Shown here one piece after another: positions 11,741-24,121 of a stretch of 64,000 nucleotides of DNA. The notes under the pieces were generated by a model that did not search any database, was not told the DNA's origin, and saw only the letters and a list, made by a program, of their open reading frames with translations. The DNA lies in NCBI GenBank assembly GCA_000727475.1, contig KL647289.1:8174629-8238628 (forward strand), written 5' to 3'. Both the position numbers and the translations under genes were made by a program. This stretch comes from Sarcocystis neurona (taxonomy: Eukaryota > Apicomplexa > Conoidasida > Eucoccidiorida > Sarcocystidae). Position 1 is the stretch's first letter. The number at the start of each line of letters is the position of its first letter.

Positions 11741-14513
11741 CGATCAGGAGTTGTTTTCCACACAAGCAGACCGACTGCCTCTCTTCAGCGCCGGTGAGAA
11801 CTTTCCCCACCACGAAAACGACGTGCTCCGCGCAAGTCGCACGAGGCCTGCGGCGGAGCACACACTTTCTTCGAGGCACTTTTACAAGAAACATTCTAAC
11901 AAGCACCACATGCGTGACGTGTACACAACACGCCAGCCACGCTCCTCTTCTCTACACGTACGCGTGTCGTCCACACACTTTCGGCCGTGGTGCCGCTGAA
12001 GTTCCACGCAGTTCCGCAAAACTTTGACACATTCCCTTTCGGCGGGGTCGGAGAACAGAGAAATCCACGATATTTCTGTACGTATGTACCTCGTCATCTG
12101 GCACGTGGTAGAGCAGACGACTGCTGCTCACAGATCAGCGGGAGAGCGGCGGGCAACAAATACTATACTTCCTCCTTGACGTCAAGTGAAACTCGCATCA
12201 CACATATCGAGCGGCTCTTCCTTGAACGCCTGATTTACTTTTCCACCTTTCACGAGTATATGACTTCTTCCACTGCGACCTTCTGCGTGTGGCCAGGACC
12301 AGACGAATATATTTTTCTTTGCAAGAGACGAGAGATCCCGGCTGCTGATACCGCACTCACATACGCTGTCTACTGCCCCGCACGACGCTGGGAAGATCTC
12401 CCTTCCGGCGGACACTTCCACAAATGCATGAAAAAAAGATATCGATGTCTGTCCGTAAGGTTTTACATCTCGTGTGAAGACGCACCGCCGGTAGACAGCG
12501 TCTTTCCTGAGCGTGGTGGCTCCCTGCCGCTCCGAATTTCCTTCCTGCGAACACAGCCTTACACAGGCTAGCTGCGTCTACACAAAAGTACACATGTTGC
12601 TTCTCACACTTCTCCTCTGCAGGGAGACAGCAGCCAAGACGTGTGCTGAAGGTTACTACAGAAATTCCAAAAAAGAATCTCTCTTTGACGGCGTCCTCTT
12701 TTTGGCAGAGTGCCACAGGAACGCTGCAGCAGTAGCAGCAGCAAAGAACTTCCGCTGCAAAACTTTCCGTCTCTTCCCCAAGCGTATCTGTCCTACCCGA
12801 CGGTAAAAACGATTTCGTACACACACAACGGACGACGGTCACACACGTCGACCCTTCTTCTCTTCTTCGCTATACAGACAAGAGTTTCTGCGAACAGTCA
12901 TACGTATATACAAATCTCCCTCTCTGTGTAGAATACACAGGAAGCCACACACGTAAGGAGCACCTCTTCTGTCTCTACCTAGATATATATATATATATGT
13001 ACATGCGTTTCCATATATACGTACACGCATGCACATATACGTATGTACTTGTGTATCTAGGTATGAGACCGTCCTTTGTGGAACAGAGAGGTAGTGCGGA
13101 GAAATGAATTCCGGATAAGAAGTCTGATCCTCATTGATTCATCCTTGCGCGTATGGGCAGACACAGAAACTGCGCGGAGACGACGTTGTCTTTTTTGCAG
13201 AGAGAGTGGAGGAAAAAAAAACTGCTGTGGCGGCGCGTCAAGTCGATCCTCGTGTCCAGGCTCTGCTGCGTCTTGCTGTGTCGCGCGTGTCAGCGTTTTT
13301 ACGTATTGGTACAACACACACGCACGTGCATCTGCGTCTTGTCGGTAAGAGGAAAACTACGCATATACATATATATATATATATGGAAGCCTTTCGCACC
13401 TACGCACAGAGAAGCAGAAAGACGCCGTACTTGGAGTCAAGTGTGTAAGGAGCCCCCTCCTACTATTTTCGTTGGTTGAACTCTGGAAACACGAGTACAC
13501 ACCCGCACACATAAATGTAGACATACAGACGTAATTATAACGAGTAAAGAAATCCTTCAAATCACGTTCCGCAGGAGTGTTCTGACGTTCCTACACACGT
13601 AAATTACGGCCTGCTGTCGTTGACGGGGAAGTAAAATTTTCTGCCACTCTGACGCACCGCATTCTTTTCCCGGGAGTGCACGTGACTCGAGAAATGGCAC
13701 GTAGGTAGTAAACAGACGCAGATAGTAGCGGTGGGCACACCTAACATCCGTTTCCTTTCAACAATATATGTAGCAGGACAAGCCGCACAGCTGCGGCTGT
13801 TTCCACGCATCAAACAGATGACAAGAACACGGCACACGTCAGCCGACCGCAAGGGAGGAGCAGCTTTGTCCTCCTGGAGACTGGGACGACGCTCAGTCAC
13901 CGCCACGCACACATGTGCTTCATATTCTTTCTCTTTCTGCTCCTCCCGAAGGAGACGGTAAATGCACCTTCTAAGGCCGGGTAAATAAATATATTGAGGA
14001 AGGGTGCTGGTGAAAAGAAGGCTCGCTCAGTCCTTCGACACCCGGTGATTTCTTCCCTGTCTACATGCCCACGCACATGCGTCCCGGTGTTCCACAGTGT
14101 TGATCTCCCGTCTGTTTGCGCAGACAGATAGTTCTATTTGCAAACGCGGACGCATATATATGCATACGGAACTACACCGCTATACTTATGAAGAGACTGC
14201 GGGGTAGACCGCGGAAGCACGGGACCGAACAGAGCCTGAGGCGGATGGTCTTCGTCTGGCCTGTAGAAACACGTAGTTCTGCAGGAAAGAAAAGAGCTGA
14301 GGCTCCATGCAGTTGCTTCTGCCGCCACTGCGGCAACTTCCGTTGACTGCTGCTGCTGCCGCTGGCGAAGCTGTTGTCGCGGTCCTTTTAGCTCTTGTGT
14401 AGCCCTTCACCGTAGGGGTACAGAGCCTGGTCCCTCCCTCTCTTTTGCTGCTGCTATTCGTCCTGCCCTTCTCGTGCTGCTCCGTTCCCGCTGCTGCTGC
14501 TGTTGTCCTGGTG
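11741..14513. other. Ambiguous region, no firm gene
   Basis: Several medium-length frames overlap here on both strands, such as minus 12182-12421 and 12357-12842 and plus 11987-12571. They may include 5' exons of the 10372-11219 gene. The remainder (12.85-14.1 kb) carries TA microsatellites, for example 12980-13000 and 13365-13385. From about 14.2 to 14.5 kb a sense-CAG tract continues from the next gene in all three minus frames. Confidence 0.35.
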
Positions 14514-15181
14514 TTAGTCCTGTTGCTGCCGTTCCTCGTGCTTCCGACGTGCTGCTGCCGCTGCTGCTCTGCAGGTCGCGCCGCCGCTGTTGTTTGCACT
14601 GCTGGGCGGCGCGCTCGCTGAAGGACGTTTTGCGTGCTTGAAGATAGCAGCCGGTTGCCCACAGCGGCACCAGAAGAGAAGCAGCAGCAGCAACAGTAGG
14701 GGCAGTATCTGTACCAGCAGCAGGATGTAGAGCGGCACTTGCTCTGTAGGAGGAGCAGCAAGAAGTAGAAACGGAATTTGGCAGCCTATTTCGCGAAGAA
14801 ACGGTACGTATAACCGCGGGGCGGGAACAGGGGAGAGGAGAGCGGGAATCTGGAAGTCTCGCAGAAGCTCCTGCTGCTGCCGTTGGTATTGTTGATGGCT
14901 CTGCTTCGTCTGTTTTTCCTGAAGCCGCTTGTATTTCCCCAGCTGCTGTGAATTCTCCAGCTGTGGTATGTCGTCGTCAACTGCTGAGCTGCTGCCCGTA
15001 AAGACTCAACGACCTGACGCGCGCACGCACGCACCTACACGCGGAGGTCGCACCTACATGCAGGAGTTGCACGGGCACCTACCACACTACAACTCGCCAG
15101 CAGCACCACCAACAAAACAGCAGCAGCAACACCCCCACCAACATACACGATGGATGCCAGCCTCACCAAGAGGCAGCGCAT
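14514..15181 (-). CDS. Hypothetical membrane protein (2 exons)
   Basis: Model: 15058-15181 joined to 14514-14983, 594 nt and 197 residues, starting at ATG 15179-15181. Exon 1 encodes a signal peptide or first membrane segment at about residues 11-34 (IVYVGGG, then Ala/Val/Leu). A Gln-rich basic coiled coil follows at about 49-84, containing GKYKRLQEKQTKQ. A strong membrane segment follows at about 124-147 (VPLYILLLVQILP, then a Leu run and FWC), and then an Ala/Ser-rich tail. The donor CAT/GTAGGT is weak and the acceptor choice (CTCAG) is one of several in the same phase. The helix-coil-helix layout recalls small Oxa1-superfamily proteins, but the similarity is too slight to assign. The end could instead be spliced into other frames of the CAG tract below 14.5 kb. 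Confidence 0.4.
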
Positions 15182-16786
15182 GAAACCGGCTCCTGGAGCA
15201 GCACCGTAGCAGGCGCAGCGCGAGAGCGGACGCGTCACCTCACCACCAGCGGCAGCAGCTCGTGTTGCCACACAGCTGTAGGCGCCGCGAAGGGGGTACA
15301 CAGAGCGAAAAGAGAAACACTGCTGGGCCCGCCAACTGTCTGTCTATTTACGATTGCTGCACTAAAGCACTGCTCATCGCGCTGCCGCTCTGGCGACTAC
15401 TGCAAGGCAGTGTGCGCTGTCAGCACAAGGGCAGCGCAACAGCAGCGGCACCGCGTTGCTGCTGCCATTGCTGGTCACCCGCCTGCCTTGGAGTATACAC
15501 GCCCTCTTCATTCACGTGTGATTTCCCATCTACTCATGCACTTTCCTCATAGTCACTGGACAGAGCCCCGCACTGCTGGAAACAGCTGCTGCCCCAATTC
15601 GGATACATATTCGTACATCATACACGTGTATACGTCCGTGTACACAGAGAGAGAGGAGAGCTGCCGACACCGTTGCTACGTGCGTAGTTACGAACGCTCG
15701 CATGTATGTTACATACACGTAAACGTGCGCAGACCTTACCAGACCCTTACCATAAATACACGGATCGCTGTATCGCTGTGGCTCCGCATTCACCTGACAT
15801 AGGCATCCTTCTGGCGCTCTGGTTCTAGTTTCTGCTGCTTCTCCTGGTGTACGCGACAACGGCACAAGTGCTCAGGAGGGTGTATACATTGACCTTCACA
15901 AGAATGTAGACGATTCGATGATCACATGCCCATCAACGCACGTATACATAGATGAATTTCGTGCAACGGGGGAAGTTGCTTACATACCAACTGAAATACG
16001 GAGCAAAACCTTGTTGCGCAACAGAGCGGGGGCTTCTGGGGCTTTGCGTCAGAAGTCTCGTGTAGAATGGGCATCAAGCTCATATCGGTCCCCAACACAT
16101 ACATGTGTACAAGTTTGCTACTGGCAGCACACGGGCACTGGTGTGCGGATACATTTACTATGTATCGAGCACGCTTATACGTATATAGACCTACAGATAC
16201 ATATATATATATGTATCGGTGGACACGTAGAAAGTAACTTTTGTTGCAAACGCGTGGATACATCTGCACATATGTGTATATAGGTGTCCGTCCCTGAATG
16301 TCTACCTAGAAATTTGAATGTGTATCTGTAAATGTAGGGACGTCCACTCGCACTCCGCGCCTCTCCAAGCGATTTATTGGTTCCTCAGGTCTCAATTGCT
16401 ATGCTACCCTCTGTGTGACCGACACAACACCGTAAGTGTTCTATCCTTTTGCACACTGCTTGTTCCTCTACATGCGGAAATACTCAAACATATCCAGGTA
16501 CACGTCCAGCTACACGTTAGTATACATAAAGCGGGCTGACACTGATCCTGCACTGCAGAGCATGGAGAGGAACTCTGAGAGAACGAGAGTTGTATTAACG
16601 AGGCACGTACGCAGACCTACAGTGGGAGAACCCGTGCTGTTGAAAGGCCTCAGCGTAAAGCAGCGAATAAGTACACATAGTGCCATTTTTGTGGGGAACA
16701 TGGGATTCCCCGTGTGGAAACAATAACCATCACCACGAATGCAAAAAACGACATGAAGTTTGTCCCTGATACTGCGTCCTGCATAC
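15182..16786. other. Intergenic, no gene seen
   Basis: A short plus-strand CAG/CTG patch lies near 15.2-15.5 kb. TA-rich runs follow, for example 16198-16212. Open frames on both strands overlap without a coding signature. Confidence 0.4.
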
Positions 16787-17074
16787 ATGTTTTGAAGGAA
16801 CAACAGCCATATGTGCAGGAGCTTCCATCTGCAGAGCGGAGAAATCGTACAGCGGCGGGTCCCAAGTCATTATAAGAGTGATGCGCTCACCTTCTACGTG
16901 CTCGTTGCTCGGATTGTGTACGCGCGCAGCTTCGTTCCTGCGATACAGAAACACCTGCTCACCTCTGGAGGTATACCAGCGCTGAAATGTGCGATTACAG
17001 TACGCCGTTGCTATACCGCGCAGACACCAATCGAGAAGGGTCCGACCGTAAGACTGAGCGCGAGCGTGCTGCTG
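16787..17074 (-). CDS. Isolated exon, distantly hydroxylase-like
   Basis: This minus-strand frame stays open for about 95 codons between an acceptor (TAACAG or TAACAGCAG) and a donor-like GTATGC after a His codon. Part of it, CNRT...RW...GEQVFLYRRNEAARVHN followed by GERITLIMTWDPPL, follows the spacing of the C-terminal half of aspartyl/asparaginyl beta-hydroxylases. In that family the motif runs C-N-x-T...W...G...HxV...R-L-x-x...W-x-P. The His that would bind iron appears to be Ala here. Flanking exons were not found. Minus-strand pieces at about 17.7-18.2 kb and 18671-18868 may belong to the same gene. Strong donor-like GTGAGC sites occur inside the frame, and a plus-strand frame overlaps it, so this call is tentative. 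Confidence 0.3.
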
Positions 17075-20000
17075 TTACTGTAAGCAGCGTGTATGTGTCT
17101 ATTTCTACCTACACGCATAGTTGCGTCTATTTATAGACGTAATGATACGAAGCCCAGTGTGTACTAATGCTTCAAAGTACACCTGTCTGCACACTGGAAC
17201 GTGGGTGCACAAACCTCTGCGTACACCTACGGAACTGCTCATGCACAGTTCAAGGCCAGTACACGCGCCCAGTGCACCTCTTTGTATGAGCTGCGTTCGG
17301 CTTTAACGACTTCTGCCGCACAGACGCGTTTACGCATGTCATTACAGGACACAACTTGCTTGTGAGTATCCGTCATTATGCCGAGCGTACAACCATCTGG
17401 AGATAGGGCATGTGTTCTGTGCTTAAGATTGTATAAGGTCCTTAGTACGGCTACGGTTAACAGGACCCGCGACTGTACTTTTCTCTCTGATGCTCCTACG
17501 CCGGTACATACACACGTGTATACACACGTCCACATCTGCGTGTACTCATCCGCATATATGTAGCTTTTTGCGCACAGCCGTACGCCTCTCTGTAAAAGTA
17601 CATGCAGGTTTGCTCTTGCATGGTGCTTCATGCAGCACATGCACAATAAGATGAGATCATGATAGGCGCGTAGTAGGAGCGAGTTGACACAGTCTGCATA
17701 TTTCGCTCTCGTTGACCCTTGATCCTCTGTAATCCCGCTCACCTCTCAGAACAAGCGCACATAGAGCTCTGCCCACAAAACCCCGCGTTCTGCTTGATGT
17801 GGTCGGCGGTGTCCACTCCAGTCGATCCAGTTGTGTCGTTGTTCGCATCTTGCTGAAAAAAGGTTCGTATTTTATTGCCTGTGTGATCAGCAATACAAAT
17901 ACTGCTTTATGCGACAGCACGCCGAAACACGTTTGTTGAAATTTCGCGCAAGAAGGTGTGCAAGGGGCAGGGAGGAGAGCTCTAGTTGTTGTGTGGAACA
18001 AGACGCACTCAAAGGCGCAGCGAGATGCCCTGCAACGGCCTGTGCTGATCCATTTTGCTGTAGAACGATGTTTCAACGAGTAACGAGGGCAACTTTCTCT
18101 TTCGCCTCCCTTGAAAATGCAAAATGCGCAGCTCTACAGATACGGACACCAAGGTTTGGGGAAAAGCCGAGTCACAAACGTTTGCTCCTGTAGATATTCT
18201 TGTGCACAAGTACCCACAAGGACGTGTTCCTACGTCGAACGCCGAAGAAGGAGAAAGTGATGCCTGTTTCTACTTCAGTTTTTGAAAAGCCAACAAATGT
18301 ACACTATCAGGTGGATACATATTTGCCACTTCAGAGGACACAGCGACGATGTATCACTGATGTATGGCGTGCCGGTATAATGTGGCAAGGACTGTGCATG
18401 ACTAATGTACGCACCCCGCCTGCAGCTTTAACACAGACATCCTACCACCGCAACGTATGAGACAAAACTGCTGCAGACTGAGGCCACGCTACCCTGCAAC
18501 CTAAGGGTAATCGCTTCATGGGAATACTATGATGTGGTAAATCCTTGCGTAGAGACTTGCGAAAGACAACTGCGCAACTTGTGCAGCGCGCAGTCATTCG
18601 CGGATATTAATGCCGTATTTGCAGAGGTGCACATGCGACATAGAACTACCTGGTTTCCCGTGGGTGTGGGTTAGGGCAGAGTGGAGAGCTTATTCGGAGA
18701 TAATCCCAGAAGTGTGTGGTAACGCAGAATTGAGAACTTGAATCGACGCAAATCGACAACGACAGGCTCCTTCTGCGCTATGTAATGAACACAAAAACGC
18801 TGTACTTGCCTTCCGCGTTGACCTTTCACACTTTTCTTTGATGTCAGAGGCTGCCATGTTTCACCCACACTTCGACTGCAGCAGATTACACAGGTTCAAG
18901 GAACACGCAGTCTCGCAGGATCGCCGCAGTGATCTTCCATACTTACACTGATCAGTAGCTGGAACTAATTTAAAAGGAACTAGAGATTATTGACTCGCTT
19001 ACTGAAACGTCCGAGAATGAGCACCTGCATACATATCTACATATATACCGCAAGAAGTACGCAGTCTGGCAAAAAGGGAGAAAGTTTAAACGGCCTTACA
19101 AGCCGTTCTACGTGGACACCAGGAAAACGGAAGAAGAGACCAGACTGAGGGTAAAATTGTGTCTGTTGAGACTTGTGACTTTTGTCGAGGAATATTCGGT
19201 GATAACGGAAGACGCAAAGACGGCTACATAGCTTTCTATGACTTCTTTGTCAGTGTATTTGTGAATTGCACAGGTGTTTGAGTAGAACGACAAAACTTCT
19301 TGGATCTATGTGAGTACCAATTCTTTCCTCACGCCACTGATCACCGATGTGCCAGTGAATTTCAGGCAGGACATACGTTCTATAGAACAAGGAAATCTGT
19401 CCCTCTCATGGACAAAGAGATAGGTGCGTAGTTCTGGAGAAGTGCCATGATCTTTCCCTCTCCCTCTCTCTCTATATATACATATATATATGTACATATA
19501 TGCATATGTCCGTAAATGCTGCGTGTGGCTGCGTTTCCTGCTGCACCTAATCCTTGCCTCGTATGCGTACTGTATTCATTGTCTTTCACCATTTGTACAA
19601 CGCGTCGTAGGCGTCTTGCCAGCTTTAGCCGTTCACAGTATTGACATTATGAGCGCGCGTATATGTGTCGTTACTAATACTAATTCATGTCATATACACT
19701 TTCTTAAAGATTTCTATGTTTGTGCCTCGCAGAGGTATCCCCACGTTATTTGCAGCGTGTTCCGCAGCGCTTCGCCCTACGGGTGCACGTGGTTTTGTAA
19801 TTTTTCTCAAGTGGCTTTCACCCGTGTTTGAATGTTTCCATGCCAAAACCTTGGTTTTCGGGTGCGTACGCGAGTAGCGCTTGTGGAAAATGAAGCATCT
19901 CTGTATGTTGTTGACTGTTAGTCGAGAGAACGAGGAACTCTCCGCGTACCGTTTATGTGCACCTGCTGCATACGCAGCATGTGTCTGAACAAGTAGACCT

Positions 20001-22473
20001 GCATTGATATAATGTTCAGCAGACACAGATGCATAGCTTTATACACTTAGGCCACTGCGCCGTGTCCAGCACGCAGAGTCCAGTAGATCTTTCCGTAGCT
20101 TGCTGTTTTTGTTGTACGCGTGCCCCTCTGTGCACCGCAACTTCTAACGTCATGTGCAAATACATATATATATATACATACAAGTGTATAGGGTATGTAT
20201 GTGTATGTGTACAGATATGTATAGAGAACTTTATATATGTACCTGCATCCACACGGATGCACAAGTAGCATATATCAGTGTGTGTGCATGTCCAAATGTA
20301 CACCTATAACACATATATTAGTACACTGCTTTGCTACGTACATACTTATGTCTGCAGTAACACAGTGTTTCTGTAAACGTGTAGTCGAACGATTCGTGTC
20401 CCTTAATTTTGCAGAGCGATTCTGGCTCATGCTGGTGAGGCACAAGACCATAAAGAACAGAGTCAAATCTAGGCTCATCGTAGGTACAAGTGTCCGCGGG
20501 GAGCCACTGGATGAAGTGAAACGGATGAACTAGTCTTAAAGGGGATGATACACTAGTGTCGCACACTGGCGACGGGAGCACCTGCAAGAATTTCACATCA
20601 AGGACTGCAAGAATTTCACATCAAGGACTGTATGCTGCTGTGTGCTGTACAGCTAGGTACGCGTGGGTCAGTCTGCGCGCGAGGGGACGTACACGCGTGC
20701 TAAGTATCTATGTGTAAATTAATTATACAAGAATGTGACATAGAACTAAGAAATATGTCTCCTCATGTAGGTGTATATTGGTATTTGTATAAAGCGCACG
20801 TCTGCTTTGTGTCGACGCAGTACCTGAGTCATGTCGTTCACGCGACTTGACGCTTCGCGCTTCTGTAAAGGATGGTTTCTATCTGCAATCCACCACGACA
20901 AACCACGTACGTGCGTACCTGCGCGTGCGGAAGTATACATATATATATATATAAATAATATACGTGTATATATCGTGTGCAGCTTAGGACTTTCCGCATA
21001 GATAGAATTCATCAGAAAAGGTGATACGTTTGTATTGGTGAACGTATGTGCACACACGTATATGGCGTGTATATTTTACTAGTTATTAGACGTTCGTGCA
21101 CGTATCCGCAATTATATACATGCATATATATATATATATATATCGTGTAGGCGTGTATATACACACGTACACCTGAATGGCTTCTATCCCAAGGCGTGGA
21201 GGCACCTGGAAGCACTTGTTCACTTTCGATACAGAAAGAGGTCTCTATGTATATATAATACTTATCTACACATGTGGTTCCTCAAAAAAGTGTCAAGCCA
21301 CCGCGACTTACACTACCCTCCAAACGTACAAGCATGTACATACTACATATATATATATATTATACATGATTACGTATGTAGAGGGACTCCTCTGAAACCG
21401 GGACAATTGACTCTTTGGAACTTTGGCCCATAATGTGTATACTGTGGCATATTTGTGTGCTGCAGGACGTGTACACCCATGTGTACGCCGGTGTCACGCC
21501 CTACAATGAAGAAAATACACAAAACAGATTTCTCACTCAGATTCATGAAAAGGCTCTCCTACATTGCGTTGAACAACTGTGACTGTGCAAGCGTATACTG
21601 ATTGACTAGCGCGTGCACATATCAATGTGTGTCTTCGCGTGAGAGGAGCATGACCTCGTCTGGGAACATATTCATCACTGTCCGGCGTTGTGAAGCCGCT
21701 GGACACCTGAGCCTCGAACGAGGTCCCTTCCCGCTTTCTCGTGAAAGGCAGTTGTACAGAAGACGTCAGTTGTCACTTTATGTGTGTCCAGTAGCAGTGA
21801 GTTCATTCGTATACTATCCATATCTCTCAGCGTATACGTACGTCGATAGGTGTTTCTGTCTTTCGGATTCTCCCTACGTCTAGGTACACCCATCTGTCCA
21901 GGTCTATACAGGTCTCTCTCTCCGTCATATAGGTACGTCTGTATATCCGCGAACCGACGTACCACACACGCGTCCACATATATTAAACAAAGAATACATA
22001 TATACGTATATATACATACGTATATATGCCCGTACACGCTGCGCGTTGGCGCACGTCTGCAGGCGTGGAAATGGAACGTAGGAGATGCACGTAGAAAAGA
22101 GCCGGTATTTCTCCTCTTCTTCAGTGCCTTTCTCTGTGTGAGTGCACAAAAAGACTACACATCAAGTATACACGCGCACGCGTGCATATGCATGTAGTTG
22201 GACAGCGTAAACCCATGTGGGACGTGGCTGACCACCGGTGCACACACACATTTTTTAAGCAACTCTTACACGTGTAAACACGCACACATATAGGTGAAGT
22301 GACGTACGTGTAAGTAGTAACACACGCAGATATCTGTACAAAATTATACACATATTTCACGCCACGTGGAAGGAGGGCGGCCTTGCATGTATAATAAAAC
22401 CTTCCCATTTTAAAAAAAATACTTAAAGTTTCCTGCTTGTCTGTCCACACGCGTTCTCCTGTCTATATCCGTG
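17075..22473. other. Repeat-poor region without a firm gene
   Basis: Triplet repeats are almost absent and composition is closer to balanced. Minus-strand frames at 17657-18076, 18671-18868 and 20318-20596 have protein-like stretches, such as PVVVDLRRFKFSILRYH at about 18700-18750. None has a verified splice partner. TA microsatellites occur near 20160-20180, 20935-20960 and 21125-21145. A direct duplication of 24 nt lies at about 20584-20631. Confidence 0.35.
20584..20631. repeat. Tandem duplication, 24-nt unit
   Basis: The block containing GCAAGAATTTCACATCAAGG occurs twice in direct succession (20584-20607 and 20608-20631) with no visible mismatch. This suggests a recent slippage or duplication event. 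Confidence 0.85.
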
Positions 22474-23094
22474 TCAAATCGAAAATTCCTTTGTAACGGC
22501 CACTTTGTGGGAGCCTGCTTGGTCTTCTGCCTCTTCTTTCAAGCATCGAAAAATAGCGTTAAGCATTCTTCCTTTCCGCTGGCTCTGAAGTTTGCATAAG
22601 ATCTCTTTCCTGGCTTTGGTTCGGTACTTAAATATATCGGTTTTACTCTTTCGGGGTCGGCACTTGTTCCTGCAGTCGGAAGGAGGCTATTTTGTCGAAC
22701 CTTTATGCATAACTCGTTTCTGTGTGTCCCTGAGACCTGACTGTGTGTTCTCTCCATCGTATTCTCTTCTCCAACGTCGACCCATCAGAACTGCTGCTTT
22801 GTCTTTGTTCTAAAAAAGCAGACATTCCCCCTTCTCTCACTACCTTGTAAATGTCAATTCTTCTTCCCTCCTCTCCCCCTGGACCCCGGTGTATTCATGT
22901 ATCTTCCACCGATCTGCGTGCAGCTGAAAGTCTCTCGACCTGCGCGCTGGCGCGTGTCCTCCTGGTGACTTTGCGTCTACCATAAAAGAAGAGCAGTTTG
23001 CTTTCTTGTTGTCCGCTTCTTTCTCACCATACGCTTCATGGAGAATCGCTTTCACTTTCAGCTGCGCATCCACTCGCCCCGCGCCTCTTTCCTC
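22474..23094 (-). CDS. Hypothetical basic protein, 3' exons
   Basis: The last exon is 22474-22669 and the preceding exon is 22844 to at most 23094. The intron (174 nt) starts GTAGTG and ends CCGACTGCAG after a pyrimidine tract. The splice is phase 2 and produces TFTR joined to NKCRPRKSKTDIFKYR. The C-terminal exon has charged helical composition (KARKEILCKLQSQRK, CLKEEAEDQ) and ends in KEFSI and a stop. No family is recognised. The 5' side has no Met. Further minus-strand coding-like stretches at about 23.10-23.24 kb and 23.26-23.43 kb share one frame interrupted by a single TAG, so short introns or degeneration are possible there. Confidence 0.5.
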
Positions 23095-24121
23095 TCAATA
23101 GAAATACCTATGACTTTTTGAAAGTAGAATGCGTAAGGCATACTCTTCTCTCCCCCTTCGTAACATGGTGGCGCCTTTTGTGTTGATCCGTTCTGCAGCT
23201 AATCTGGGTTTCCCCCATCTCCTTTTCTACGTGGAGTGGCTGCGTCACACGTTCAGGTACACTTCCCGGCTACGCTGCTGTCACGCTCAATTGAATCCTT
23301 AGGGGTTTGTTTCTCGTCTCTTCAGTTGTCAAGAGCGAGACACTTCTTTCCCTTGTCTTTTTCGAGGCGTCTCCAAGATTCTCTTCCAACCCCTTACTCC
23401 ACCCAAACTTGACCACTCGCCGCGACAAGCTAATCTACTTTGCAAACCTTATGCGACACATGGGCAATTTCTACAAAGTACACGCCTTGTACGCCAGGGC
23501 GCCAGCTTTGCCTATATACTCGGTCCAAGCACTACTGTGTCAGCCTTGCCACGTTATGCCGAAAGACCTCGTCTTACCGCATTTCATATATATGCGTACA
23601 TACGCAGATAGTCGTTGTTTGTTCTCACAATATGTGTATGTGGTTGCGTTTTGGTGGTGACCTTCTATTCTTCACATTTTCTACTCCCACAAGCACATGT
23701 CTATATGTGGGAGTGTCTTGCAGAAATGAGTGTCTAACACGTCTCGTGTATATTCGGAACTTCGATTCTACATTCCCAGCTGACCCACACATATACGCTT
23801 ACATATACGCAGGTGCCGTCTGGTAGTTTTTCCGAATGTGTGTGTACAAGTCGTATGATTAGATCCTGCGTACTCGCATATTTTGAGTCTATTCACATAC
23901 ACAGGCATGCGCGTGTACGTATGAGCGTCTTACACGTAAAGCTACGCGCCAAAGGGCGACTTTTTATTTGGCCGCTGAGTGTGAGCAACTCACTGATGTT
24001 GCAGTGGACTCACTTGAGGCATCGTTGTCCTCGCCGAGGTGTTTTCAATGTTCCTCTTTTTGCTGCGGGAAGGCTGGTGCGGTTGTCCTCTCTAAATGCT
24101 TGTTCTCAATTTCTCCAGCAG
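23095..24121. other. Probable upstream exons or spacer
   Basis: Two minus-strand stretches look coding: RRVVKFGWSKGLEENLG at about 23.37-23.43 kb and VERVTQ/LHVEKEMGETQ-like codons at about 23.19-23.24 kb. They lie in the same frame but are separated by a TAG. I could not place splice sites with confidence. The rest (23.45-24.1 kb) shows nothing specific. Confidence 0.3.

Noticed and set aside
14514..15181. Assignment of the membrane protein to TMCO1 or the Oxa1 superfamily because of KYKRL and the helix-coil-helix layout
   Set aside because: The spacing between the first membrane segment and the coil is wrong and no further residues match.
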